Assembly: GCA_964358205.1 (NCBI GenBank)
Contig: CAYHNZ010000003.1
Span: 1 to 46,942 of the forward strand
Direction: 5' to 3'
DNA length: 46,942 nucleotides
Source: JANLIQ01 sp964358205
GTDB lineage: Bacteria > Patescibacteriota > UBA1384 > 2-12-FULL-50-11
Position 1 is the first letter of the stretch. Every line of letters begins with the position of its first letter. The notes under the pieces are model-generated. The model had not been told where the DNA came from. It ran no database searches and was given only the letters and a program-made list of their open reading frames with translations. The translations under genes and the position numbers were made by a program. Of the stretch, positions 39,173 through 46,418 are shown in pieces.

Positions 39173-39233
39173 CTTGCCCTGATTGTACCTTAAATATGGG
39201 TAGCTAGCTATATTTCGGCTTGCCCGACGAAGC

Positions 39234-41954
39234 CTAGGCGCAGTCGGGGTGGTGTTGAAGGTCTGCCCAATTCGGGCCGGTTTTGATATCGGCGATTAGC
39301 GGCACGGACAGTTCGGCGATATTAGTCATGACTTTTTTGACCGCCGTTGCCAGTGCTTCTTCTTGCCCTTTTTCAACCTCAAATAACAGTTCATCGTGAA
39401 TTTGTAGTAGCATGGTTGCTCCGGTCGGCAGGACTTTAGCCACCGCCACCATCGACAGCTTCATCAGGTCCGCCACCGTTCCTTGACAGGGGTGATTGGT
39501 CGCCATTCGTTCAGCCGCCGAGCGGAGCATCATATTGGGCGAGTGAATATCGGGCAGATAGCGACGGCGCCCAAAAAATGTGTCAACGAAACCCTCCCCA
39601 CGAGCCTGGTTTTTCATTTTGGCAATGAAATCTGACACGCCGGGGAAGGTAGTAAAATATTTGTCGATAAATTCTTTGGCAGCAGCGACGGGAATACCCA
39701 GGTCGTTAGCCAGAGCGCTTGAACCTAGGCCGTAAATAATGCCGAAATTAATTGCCTTGGCACTACGACGATCGACCATTAATTTTTCCGCCACCTGGGC
39801 GTGAAAATCTTCGCCAGAATGAAAAGCGGCGATCAGCCCCGGATCCTGGCAGAGATGAGCTAGCACTCGTAGCTCGGCTTGCGAGTAGTCGGCGCCGAGA
39901 AAAACTTTGCCCTCGTCAGCCACAAAGGCTCGACGAACTTCGTTTCCCAGATCAGTCCGGATCGGAATGTTTTGCAAATTCGGGTTATTCGAACTCATCC
40001 GGCCAGTCGCCGCTCCGATTTGACTAAAGCTGGTGTGAACCCGCCCCTTTTTGTCTATCTGGTTTGGCAGGGTATCAACGTAAGTATTGAGTAATTTAGC
40101 TAGCTCGCGATACTCCAAAATTAGCTTGATCGCCGGGTGCTTGTCGCGCAATTTCATCAAACTATCGGCGTCGGTTGAGTAGCCGGACTTTATTTTTTTT
40201 ATCCCAATTACCGGCAGATTCAATTTGTTAAACAAAACGTCTTGAAGTTGCGCAGGCGAAGCAATATTAACCCCTTCACCCAGTTCTTTAGCGGCTTCTT
40301 TTTCTATTTCTTTCAGGCGCAAGGTCAGCTTCTCGCCCAGGACTTTGAGATATTTTCGATCGACTTTAATACCAACTGCTTCCATCTCCGCCAATATTGG
40401 CAGTAACGGCATCTCGATCTCATAAAAAACCCGCTTCAAATGCGCTTCTTCCAGCAACGGACGAAACTTCTCGTATAGCTTATATGTTATAAGCACATCC
40501 TCGCAGGCATAGGCCGCTAGATCCTCAAGCGGAGCGTCAGTCATGACACTGTCTTTTTTGCCTCCCAAAATTTGCAGGGTTGGGATTTTTTTGAAGTTCA
40601 GCTCGGTCATCGCCAAATCATCAAGTCGATGGGAGTGAGCCGTCGAGTTGACTAGTTGGGAAGCAATCATCGTGTCGAACCAGACATTGTTAACGGTAAT
40701 GCCGACTCCTAAGAGAGAACGTAGGTCATATTTGAGGTTGTGACCGATTTTCTTACTGTTGTTGCTCAAGATTGCCTGAACTGATTTGCGAACCTGCTCG
40801 ATTGGCAGACCCTCTTTATAGGTTGGCGCTAGAGGGAGATAAGCTGCCTTATTTTGACTCCAGGCAAAACCAATACCGATAAGATCCCCGTCAATATCTA
40901 CGGTTTCTGTATCAATACAGAGAATTGGTTCTTTCTGGATAGATTCTGCTAGTTCTTCCCAACGCTCCAGGGTCGTAATAGCCTCGAAGGGGAGGGTGGG
41001 AAGAAGCTTCTGGCTGCTGTCCGCCAGCTGGCGGACTGGCTCCTGGCTCCCAAAAGCTAGGGGCAAGTTGCCAGGAGCTAGTTGCTGGCTTGGGAGCTTG
41101 GCGAGCAAGCTTTTGAAACCCAATTCTTGGAAAAGCCCGACCACTTTGGAAAAATCAAAGTTGGCGACATCGGCAACTTTGAGATCTAGATCAATATCTA
41201 AATCCAACCGAATCGCCGCCAAACGACGGCTCATCATCACCGTTTCTTTATTATCAGCCAAAATCTGTCGGGGACGGTCTTTGAGCTCATCCAAATGCTC
41301 GTAGATATTCTCGAGATTGTGATACTTCTCTAGTAACAGAGCGGCAGTTTTAGGACCGATGCCCGGCGCGCCAGGGATATTGTCGGACGAGTCGCCGCTC
41401 AAGGCCTTGTAGTCGACAATTTGCTCGGGGAAAACCCCCATTTTTCCAAAAACATCCTCGCGATGATAGACCAGTGTGTCGGTGACACCGCGGCGCAGGG
41501 AATAGACCGAAACCGAGTCGTTGATCAACTGCAAGGCGTCGTTATCGCCGGTAACGACGACTGTTTGCAGTCCTTCTTTAGTGGCAATAGCGGCCAGCGA
41601 GCCGATCAGGTCGTCGGCTTCGACACCCTTTTGTTCAAAAGCGGGGATGTTCAAAACATCGACAATCTGTCGGACACGGGGAAATTGGTCGATCAGAGCG
41701 ATGTCAGTCTCCTTACGATGGGCTTTATAGCCGTCAAAAATCTCATTGCGAAAAGTTTCCCTGCCAGCATCAAAACAAGCGACGACATAGTCAGGCTTTT
41801 CGTCTTTTATTGCTTTTAAAAGGGCGTTAGCAAAGCCGTAAACGGCGTTAACCTCCTCGCCCCTCGGCGTCGTCAGCGGTGGGAGCGCATGAAACGATCG
41901 GTGAATCAGGGCGTTAGAATCCAGAAGTAAGATTTTAGGCAGAGCCTTTGACAT
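39234..41954 (-). CDS. polA: DNA polymerase I
   Basis: PolA fills gaps and removes primers. The 906-residue protein holds all three domains: 5' nuclease (residues 1-285, LLLDSNALIHRSFHALPPL, GVEADDLIGSLA), an apparently active 3'-5' exonuclease (from about 340, DTE at 348-350, VWFDTMIASQLV) and the polymerase (FLGADYSQAELRVLAHL, RRSAKAINFGIIYGLG, LLQIHDELLFEV). A low-complexity insert (288-322) sits between the 5' nuclease and exonuclease domains. A second copy of the 3' end lies at 38248-38313. Confidence 0.97.
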   Translation of the reverse strand: MSKALPKILLLDSNALIHRSFHALPPLTTPRGEEVNAVYGFANALLKAIKDEKPDYVVACFDAGRETFRNEIFDGYKAHRKETDIALIDQFPRVRQIVDVLNIPAFEQKGVEADDLIGSLAAIATKEGLQTVVVTGDNDALQLINDSVSVYSLRRGVTDTLVYHREDVFGKMGVFPEQIVDYKALSGDSSDNIPGAPGIGPKTAALLLEKYHNLENIYEHLDELKDRPRQILADNKETVMMSRRLAAIRLDLDIDLDLKVADVANFDFSKVVGLFQELGFKSLLAKLPSQQLAPGNLPLAFGSQEPVRQLADSSQKLLPTLPFEAITTLERWEELAESIQKEPILCIDTETVDIDGDLIGIGFAWSQNKAAYLPLAPTYKEGLPIEQVRKSVQAILSNNSKKIGHNLKYDLRSLLGVGITVNNVWFDTMIASQLVNSTAHSHRLDDLAMTELNFKKIPTLQILGGKKDSVMTDAPLEDLAAYACEDVLITYKLYEKFRPLLEEAHLKRVFYEIEMPLLPILAEMEAVGIKVDRKYLKVLGEKLTLRLKEIEKEAAKELGEGVNIASPAQLQDVLFNKLNLPVIGIKKIKSGYSTDADSLMKLRDKHPAIKLILEYRELAKLLNTYVDTLPNQIDKKGRVHTSFSQIGAATGRMSSNNPNLQNIPIRTDLGNEVRRAFVADEGKVFLGADYSQAELRVLAHLCQDPGLIAAFHSGEDFHAQVAEKLMVDRRSAKAINFGIIYGLGSSALANDLGIPVAAAKEFIDKYFTTFPGVSDFIAKMKNQARGEGFVDTFFGRRRYLPDIHSPNMMLRSAAERMATNHPCQGTVADLMKLSMVAVAKVLPTGATMLLQIHDELLFEVEKGQEEALATAVKKVMTNIAELSVPLIADIKTGPNWADLQHHPDCA
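40989..41093 (-). repeat. In-frame short-word repeat in polA (family C)
   Basis: The coding strand carries AGCCAGCAACTAGCTCCTGG, AGCCAGGAGCCAG and AGCAGCCAGAAGC words, giving SQQLAPGNLPLA and DSSQKLLP at the linker after the 5' nuclease domain. The 18-base palindrome GTCCGCCAGCTGGCGGAC (41019-41036) lies inside. Confidence 0.8.
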
Positions 41955-42016
41955 TTAAGTTGAAGATACCCGAGAAACCTAAAATTGGCGAGGATTAGTA
42001 GGTATCAAATTAACAT

Positions 42017-42268
42017 TTACCGATAAACATCCTTGCGATGGCGGATGCGTAAAATTCGTAATTCTTTACCGATTTGCTTAACCAGAATTCTATAAACACC
42101 GAAACGAAAGCGATGCGTTGCCTCGTTGTGTTGGGTTAACGGTTTTGCGTAATCGAGCGGGGTTTGGTTCGACTGCCAATAAAGTAGTTTATCTTTGAGA
42201 CCAGACTGGATTTTTTTAGGCAGTTTCTCGACGTCGCGCCTGGCCGACTCGGCGAACGTGAAGCGCAT
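42017..42268 (-). CDS. RelE/ParE-family toxin
   Basis: The 83-residue protein has the RelE fold pattern: FTFAESARRDVEKLPKKIQ, a central region with PLTQHNEATHRFRFGVYRIL and a C-terminal RILRIRHRKDVYR with the basic and aromatic residues typical of mRNA cleavage. Its ATG directly follows the antitoxin stop codon. It lies upstream of polA on the same strand. Confidence 0.93.
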   Translation of the reverse strand: MRFTFAESARRDVEKLPKKIQSGLKDKLLYWQSNQTPLDYAKPLTQHNEATHRFRFGVYRILVKQIGKELRILRIRHRKDVYR

Positions 42269-42511
42269 TTAATCGGAGGAGGCAAAGACTTCCTCAAGCG
42301 AGTAGGCTTTTTCCTGGGCGGCTTGGCGCAAGGACACTTGAAATTCTTTATCCTGACTTTCAATTAGGTCTTCGAGGTAATCTAAATCAACTAGCGCCAG
42401 ATCGGGCCGGCCCCGCTTGGTAATTACCGCGACGTTCTTGCCGCCACGGACGGCCAAGGCAATCTCGGCGTAGTTAGTTCGCAACTCTGTGGCATTTACT
42501 ACTTTAGTCAT
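42269..42511 (-). CDS. Phd/YefM-family antitoxin
   Basis: The 80-residue protein starts MTKVVNATELRTNYAEIALA and contains VAVITKRGRPDLALVDLDYL, the Phd/YefM DNA-binding half; the acidic C-terminal tail would wrap the toxin. The start is ATG 42511 because an upstream ATG (42526) lies inside the -10 region. The expected transcription start falls on 42511, so the mRNA is leaderless. Confidence 0.93.
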   Translation of the reverse strand: MTKVVNATELRTNYAEIALAVRGGKNVAVITKRGRPDLALVDLDYLEDLIESQDKEFQVSLRQAAQEKAYSLEEVFASSD

Positions 42512-42517
42512 AGTTAA

Positions 42518-42557
42518 AATGTACATTTGAAACGTATACTTGTCAAGGGGCTTGACA
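42518..42557 (-). promoter_or_regulatory. Promoter of the RelE/Phd module with an inverted repeat
   Basis: TTGACA (42546-42541), a 17-base spacer and TACATT (42523-42518) on the minus strand. The -35 box is half of the inverted repeat TGTCAAG-GGG-CTTGACA (42541-42557), whose other half gives a plus-strand TTGACA toward the gene at 42585. Phd-type antitoxins bind such sites. Confidence 0.8.
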
Positions 42558-42584
42558 GCGACGAGGGGGGGGTAATGTCAAAGT

Positions 42585-42932
42585 ATGGGAGTGAGACGAA
42601 CGATTATTTGGGCGATTGTGGCATTACTGATTGGAGTGACGTTAGGCTTTGGTTTACGAGCACCAATTGCTAGTACTTTGAATCTTGAGGCGCAGCGAGC
42701 TGAACCAATATTACCGAGTTGGGATGTGAAACAAATATGTAAACCACCGAAGATTTGGACCGGTAATGGTTGCGCTGACACTAACTCCTGGACCGTCGCT
42801 GATTGGGCTTTCTTTTCTAGATGTCTCAATAATGCAATGGGCAATCCGCCACCAGAGCACCCGAATTACGCCATTACTCCGGACGAATACACCAGTTGCG
42901 TTAGGCAGACCGAAGGTGGCAAAGGCCGCTAG
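42585..42932 (+). CDS. Small exported or anchored Cys-containing protein, 115 aa
   Basis: A basic start and one hydrophobic segment (TIIWAIVALLIGVTLGFGL) are followed by an outer part with four Cys (DVKQICKPPKIWTGNGCADT, FFSRCLNN, EYTSCVRQ), suggesting two disulphides. I recognise no family. A TAATGT box at 42573-42578 lies 6 bases before the ATG. The stop codon sits in the palindrome GGCCGCTAGCGGCC (42924-42937). Confidence 0.65.
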   Translation: MGVRRTIIWAIVALLIGVTLGFGLRAPIASTLNLEAQRAEPILPSWDVKQICKPPKIWTGNGCADTNSWTVADWAFFSRCLNNAMGNPPPEHPNYAITPDEYTSCVRQTEGGKGR

Positions 42933-43051
42933 CGGCCAAGCAACCAATCAAATCTTTCGGTGCCGACATCCGCTCTCCAATCCAGCTCACCACCAACTAG
43001 CTCTGGCGTGGCTTTATCTAAAATTGCCTCGAGACTGTCGACGTTATCCAT
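42929..43051 (-). CDS. Possible 40-aa protein
   Basis: The frame starts MDNVDSLEAILDKATPELVG and ends DWLLGR. A perfect TATAAT (43064-43059) lies 7 bases before the ATG, the same spacing as at other leaderless starts here, though no good -35 is visible. It ends in the same palindrome as the convergent gene. The acidic peptide has no family. Support is the promoter only. Confidence 0.35.
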   Translation of the reverse strand: MDNVDSLEAILDKATPELVGGELDWRADVGTERFDWLLGR

Positions 43052-43096
43052 TGGGCTTATTATACACACCGGTCATCGATTATCTTTTCTAACCCC

Positions 43097-43141
43097 GTGG
43101 TAGTACTTGACAAAATAGTAGTACATAGCATAGTGGTAGTA
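43097..43141 (+). promoter_or_regulatory. Promoter and three direct repeats before the VapBC-like module
   Basis: GTGGTAGTA at 43097, ATAGTAGTA at 43115 and GTGGTAGTA at 43133 repeat with an exact 18-base period. TTGACA (43107-43112) lies between the first two, and the third would cover the -10 region. Antitoxin binding here would block the promoter. Confidence 0.7.
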
Positions 43142-43144
43142 TCA

Positions 43145-43408
43145 ATGGAAACAAGAATCACCAGAAAAGGCCAGATTACTATTCCAGTTCAGTTTCGTCG
43201 TCAGCTCGGCTTGAACGAGGGGGACACATTGAATGTCACCCAAACCGACGGCAAGAAGCCCGAGTTGCGCCTTACGCGCTCTTCTAACTTTGAGAACCTG
43301 TTAGGGGTAGCTAAGAGTCCGAAAAAATATAATAAAAAAGAGATTGAACGGGTGGTTACACGAGAGCGGATCCGAGATTGGGTTCTAAAAGAAGAACGCT
43401 GCAAGTAA
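43145..43408 (+). CDS. AbrB/MazE-type antitoxin (VapB-like)
   Basis: The 87-residue protein opens METRITRKGQITIPVQFRRQ and LGLNEGDTLNV, the swapped-hairpin DNA-binding domain of the AbrB/SpoVT family. The rest is basic and helical (SPKKYNKKEIERVVTRERIR). The start is the ATG at 43145, after the third operator repeat. It is 6 bases upstream of the PIN toxin gene. Confidence 0.93.
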   Translation: METRITRKGQITIPVQFRRQLGLNEGDTLNVTQTDGKKPELRLTRSSNFENLLGVAKSPKKYNKKEIERVVTRERIRDWVLKEERCK

Positions 43409-43414
43409 CTCATC

Positions 43415-43843
43415 ATGACCACTACGCCCAAACGGTCCCCGCGGCTGGCTTCGCCGATCATCATCGTTGATACCAATATCGTTATTCGCTATCTAACTGG
43501 CGACGATATGGTGAAAGCGGAAAAGTTTCGTACTTACCTGCGAAAAAACAGAAATTTATTCGTCAGCGACACTGTTTTGGCTGAAATCTATTTTGTATTA
43601 ACTAAATACTATGAGTTTAGTCGTCAAAAAGTCCTATCCTGGCTGACCGATCTTATTTGTCATCCGAACATCCGATGTAACGAGAGTTTACTGAAAGAAA
43701 CGATCAAAATAGTGTCCGAATATAATGTTAGTTTTGTGGATGGCTTTGCTGCGGCCCTTGCCCTTGATCAGGCGGATGGGCGACTTTTGACTTACGATCT
43801 GGCCTTGGGTAAAATCGCCGGCATAAAGCGAATCGAGCCCTAG
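43415..43843 (+). CDS. PIN-domain ribonuclease toxin (VapC-like)
   Basis: The 142-residue protein has the PIN acidic residues: Asp19 in IIIVDTNIVIRYL, a Glu in SDTVLAEIYFVLTKYY, an Asp in VSFVDGFAAALALDQ and a late Asp in LLTYDLALGKI. VapC toxins cut RNA, often tRNA. About 13 residues precede the usual start of the fold. It is convergent with murE, 3 bases apart. Confidence 0.93.
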   Translation: MTTTPKRSPRLASPIIIVDTNIVIRYLTGDDMVKAEKFRTYLRKNRNLFVSDTVLAEIYFVLTKYYEFSRQKVLSWLTDLICHPNIRCNESLLKETIKIVSEYNVSFVDGFAAALALDQADGRLLTYDLALGKIAGIKRIEP

Positions 43844-43846
43844 ATA

Positions 43847-45202
43847 TTAGATCCGGTACTTCTGGAGCAGTTCTTCCAACACCTGGCGGTCGGAGAATGG
43901 TACGAGTTTGTCGCCAACGGCCATAACTTTTTCTGCTCCTTTGCCGGTAACTAGCACGACATCTTGCGGCCGAGCCATTTGGCAGGCCTTAGCGATCGCC
44001 TCTTGGCGATCCGACACTCGCCACCACCAGATATCTTCGCCGTTGTCTTTGTATTTGAATGGCAGATCGCCCTCCTCCGTACCCGCTTTTTTGACTTTAT
44101 AGCGGCCACCGTGTTTCGGTCGGCCACGAGGCACGCCAGCGGCTACCTCGTCAATAATAGTATTAGGGTCTTCGTTGTACGGATCTTCGTTGGTGACAAT
44201 GACATAGTCGGCGTAGCGGCCAGCTAGCGCGCCCAGAATCGGTCGCTTGGTTTTATCCCGCTCACCGGTAGCACCGAGCACCGAAATTAGTTTGCCGTGC
44301 ACAGCTGGTTTAATCGTCTCGTAAACTTTTTGCAGAGCGTCCGGTGTATGAGCGTAATCAACAATCGCCGTAAAGGCCTGACCGCAGTCAATTACTTCCA
44401 TCCGGCCCGGCACAGGCTGAACAACTCGTAGCCCTTCAACGACTTCTTCGGGCGACAGCCCCAAGCCCAAACCAACTCCCGCGGCAGCTAAGGCATTGGC
44501 GACATTAAATTCACCCGGCAGGGGAATAGAGATACTGGCTTGGTGACCACGAGCCAATAGAACGAAGTCGGTCCCGCCCGCTCGCTGGTAAATTTTCTTG
44601 CCAACCAGGTCGGCGTTGGATTTTAAGCTGTAAGTGACGGTACGGTTGGCGCTATGTTTAAGGAAATACTCACTTGAAGGATCGTCAATGTTAATAACTG
44701 ATAACTGCGGCCGGTGAGCAAAAAGCCGTTCCTTGGCCTGGCGATATTTTTCCATCGTCTGGTGATAATCAAGGTGGTCGTGAGTCAAGTTTGTGAAAAC
44801 AGCGACGGTGAAGGGAATACCCCACAATCGATGTTGATCTAATCCAATCGAAGTAACCTCAATTACAGCATCTTCACAACCGGCCTTAACCATCTGAGCC
44901 ATCAATTTCTGTAACAAAAATGGGCTGACGGTAGTCATTTTAAGGTTGTTTTCCGTTACCTTATCGCCGATTTGAAAGTCGACTGTCGTCGCCATGCCGA
45001 CTTTACGGCCACCAGCTTGCAAAACAGAGGTTATTAAGTGAGCAGTGGTGGTTTTACCGTTAGTACCAGTTATACCAATGACCCGCAGTTTCCTGGCCGG
45101 AAAACCGTAAAGCAATGCGGCAATCATTCCGCGACTCAAATGATATAGGTTGATAAACCATGGTGGCGATATTTTTCTTAGATAGTTTTTTAAAGTCCGC
45201 AT
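43847..45202 (-). CDS. murE: MurE-type Mur ligase without the first domain
   Basis: MurE adds the third amino acid to the peptidoglycan stem peptide. The 451-residue protein has the ATP loop GITGTNGKTTTAHL only about 40 residues from the start, so the N-terminal UDP-binding domain (near 90 residues in E. coli) is missing. Further motifs: AVFTNLTHDHLDYHQTM, VDYAHTPDALQ and GATGERDKTKRPILG. The residues that choose the amino acid, DNPR for diaminopimelate users, read NEDPYNEDP, so specificity cannot be assigned. An extra basic and Trp-rich loop (PKHGGRYKVKK to EDIWWWRVS) precedes the C-terminal part. The start is ATG 45202. Confidence 0.88.
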   Translation of the reverse strand: MRTLKNYLRKISPPWFINLYHLSRGMIAALLYGFPARKLRVIGITGTNGKTTTAHLITSVLQAGGRKVGMATTVDFQIGDKVTENNLKMTTVSPFLLQKLMAQMVKAGCEDAVIEVTSIGLDQHRLWGIPFTVAVFTNLTHDHLDYHQTMEKYRQAKERLFAHRPQLSVINIDDPSSEYFLKHSANRTVTYSLKSNADLVGKKIYQRAGGTDFVLLARGHQASISIPLPGEFNVANALAAAGVGLGLGLSPEEVVEGLRVVQPVPGRMEVIDCGQAFTAIVDYAHTPDALQKVYETIKPAVHGKLISVLGATGERDKTKRPILGALAGRYADYVIVTNEDPYNEDPNTIIDEVAAGVPRGRPKHGGRYKVKKAGTEEGDLPFKYKDNGEDIWWWRVSDRQEAIAKACQMARPQDVVLVTGKGAEKVMAVGDKLVPFSDRQVLEELLQKYRI

Positions 45203-45317
45203 TGTAATTTCTAATTTCAAATTTCTAATTTCCAATGAATGTCCAATGCCCAAATATCACAATTTAAAATTGGACAATTGGGATTTGTTTGAAAATTGAA
45301 AACTGAAAATTTAAAAT
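45203..45317. repeat. AT-rich short-word repeat between murE and femAB (family A)
   Basis: The arm ATTTCTAATTTCAAATTTCT is followed by TTGGACAATTGGG and then GAAAATTGAAAACTGAAAAT, with inverted parts (TCATTGGAAA-type words on the other strand). It fills the whole spacer between the two cell-wall genes. Confidence 0.7.
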
Positions 45318-45329
45318 TCTGTATCGGCC

Positions 45330-46337
45330 TCATTTAACGGTTTTCCTTCTGTGCTTCTCTGCTAGCCGATACAGTCTATACCAAATGGGCGAATGAACCA
45401 AGTCCCACGAGCCAAGCAACCGAACCGACTGGCCACCGAATTGAGTTTTGAAGCGAGTTAAGCCGGAATGAGGATGAGAACTCAAGTTAGCTACTAGCTT
45501 CTGGCTACTAGCTTCTGGCTGGAACTGGCTAGTTGCTAGACTGCCAGTGGCTAGTTGCTCCATTGGGGCTATTGCTAATAGGTCATAAATAGCGCAGCCG
45601 TCCTGCTTAGCCCGTTTGATCGCTTCCCAGTGCGCCAGGTACGGTGCCATCAGACTTCTATCTCCGCCCGAGCCGCCGTAAAGGTAGCTGCAAACCCCAC
45701 CGTAAAAAGATAGTAGTAGCGCAGATAGCGGCTCGCCGTCTTTCGAAACTACGACGATTTCTCCGGCCTTATTCTCCTCTAGGGTTTTAGCCAGTCTCTG
45801 GAAATACGGTAGGTCACGACCCTGAAAATCGGCTCGTTTGGCAGTTTGACCATATAGACCGAAGAGTATCTGAATCGATTGATCGGTAATCCCCCACTTA
45901 ATTTCAAGGCCGTGTTTCTTGGCGACACCGATGTTGTAACGCCCTTTTGGCTTCATGTCCTTCAGTAGCTCTTCTTCCGATTTGTCGAGCATGACCCACT
46001 GACGGTACTCCGGCTGAACATCTTCGAATGCCTTGACTAAACCGGCGTGGAGTAGCTTGTTAGCGTGCTCCGGCGTCCAAAACTCCAGGAATTCAAACCG
46101 GGTGAATATTCGGCCTTTTGGCGGTTTCTCGTCGTCCTTTCTGGAAATGTAAATGGCCTGATCGTCAAACGGTATGCCATGCTCTAAATCGAGCGGAATC
46201 TCGGGAAAATACAGGATCGATCTACCAAATGGCAATTGCCGAGTCAGGCCGTAGAGATTACCGTACTTCTTTGATTGCCAACCGCCATCCTCCTTGAACT
46301 TGGCCCAGAAGTCGGTTTGTAAGATCGACTTGAACAT
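45330..46337 (-). CDS. FemAB-like peptidyltransferase
   Basis: FemAB proteins add amino acids from aminoacyl-tRNA to the peptidoglycan stem to build cross-bridges. The 335-residue protein has paired GNAT-like halves: LQTDFWAKFKEDGGWQSKKY, SEEELLKDMKPKGRYNIGVA, KKHGLEIKWG and SALLLSFYGGVCSYLYGGSG, then PYLAHWEAIKRAKQDGCAIYD. A low-complexity insert follows LLAIAP. It lies directly upstream of murE on the same strand, suggesting a small wall-synthesis unit. Confidence 0.88.
   Translation of the reverse strand: MFKSILQTDFWAKFKEDGGWQSKKYGNLYGLTRQLPFGRSILYFPEIPLDLEHGIPFDDQAIYISRKDDEKPPKGRIFTRFEFLEFWTPEHANKLLHAGLVKAFEDVQPEYRQWVMLDKSEEELLKDMKPKGRYNIGVAKKHGLEIKWGITDQSIQILFGLYGQTAKRADFQGRDLPYFQRLAKTLEENKAGEIVVVSKDGEPLSALLLSFYGGVCSYLYGGSGGDRSLMAPYLAHWEAIKRAKQDGCAIYDLLAIAPMEQLATGSLATSQFQPEASSQKLVANLSSHPHSGLTRFKTQFGGQSVRLLGSWDLVHSPIWYRLYRLAEKHRRKTVK
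45486..45560 (-). repeat. In-frame short-word repeat in the femAB-like gene (family C)
   Basis: The coding strand carries AGCAACTAGCCACTGGCAG and AGCCAGAAGCTAGTAGCCAG words, giving EQLATGSLATSQFQPEASSQ and KLVANL. The same frame and words occur in the ppsA linker. Confidence 0.8.
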
Positions 46338-46338
46338 G

Positions 46339-46367
46339 TGTCAAGTATACCTGTAATCGATTAGAAT
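46339..46367 (+). promoter_or_regulatory. Possible promoter before tsaD
   Basis: TAGAAT (46362-46367) lies 6 bases before the ATG of a 14-codon frame. The hexamer 17 bases upstream, TGTCAA (46339-46344), matches the -35 consensus poorly, so the call rests on the -10 box. Confidence 0.4.
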
Positions 46368-46373
46368 GGCTCT

Positions 46374-46418
46374 ATGAAAAGAAAACTTTTCTTTCTCGCA
46401 CCGAGGTGCTCGAAATGA
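46374..46418 (+). CDS. Possible 14-aa leader peptide before tsaD
   Basis: The frame MKRKLFFLAPRCSK starts where transcription from the -10 at 46362 should begin. It ends in an ATGA overlap with tsaD, so its translation would bring ribosomes to the tsaD start. It may be chance; coupling and spacing are the only support. Confidence 0.35.
   Translation: MKRKLFFLAPRCSK

Noticed and set aside
39183..39232. GGCTTGCCCGACGAAGCC hairpin after polA as a terminator
   Set aside because: The stem is only 5 bp with no T run; it could be part of another repeat family, but one copy is not enough to claim it.
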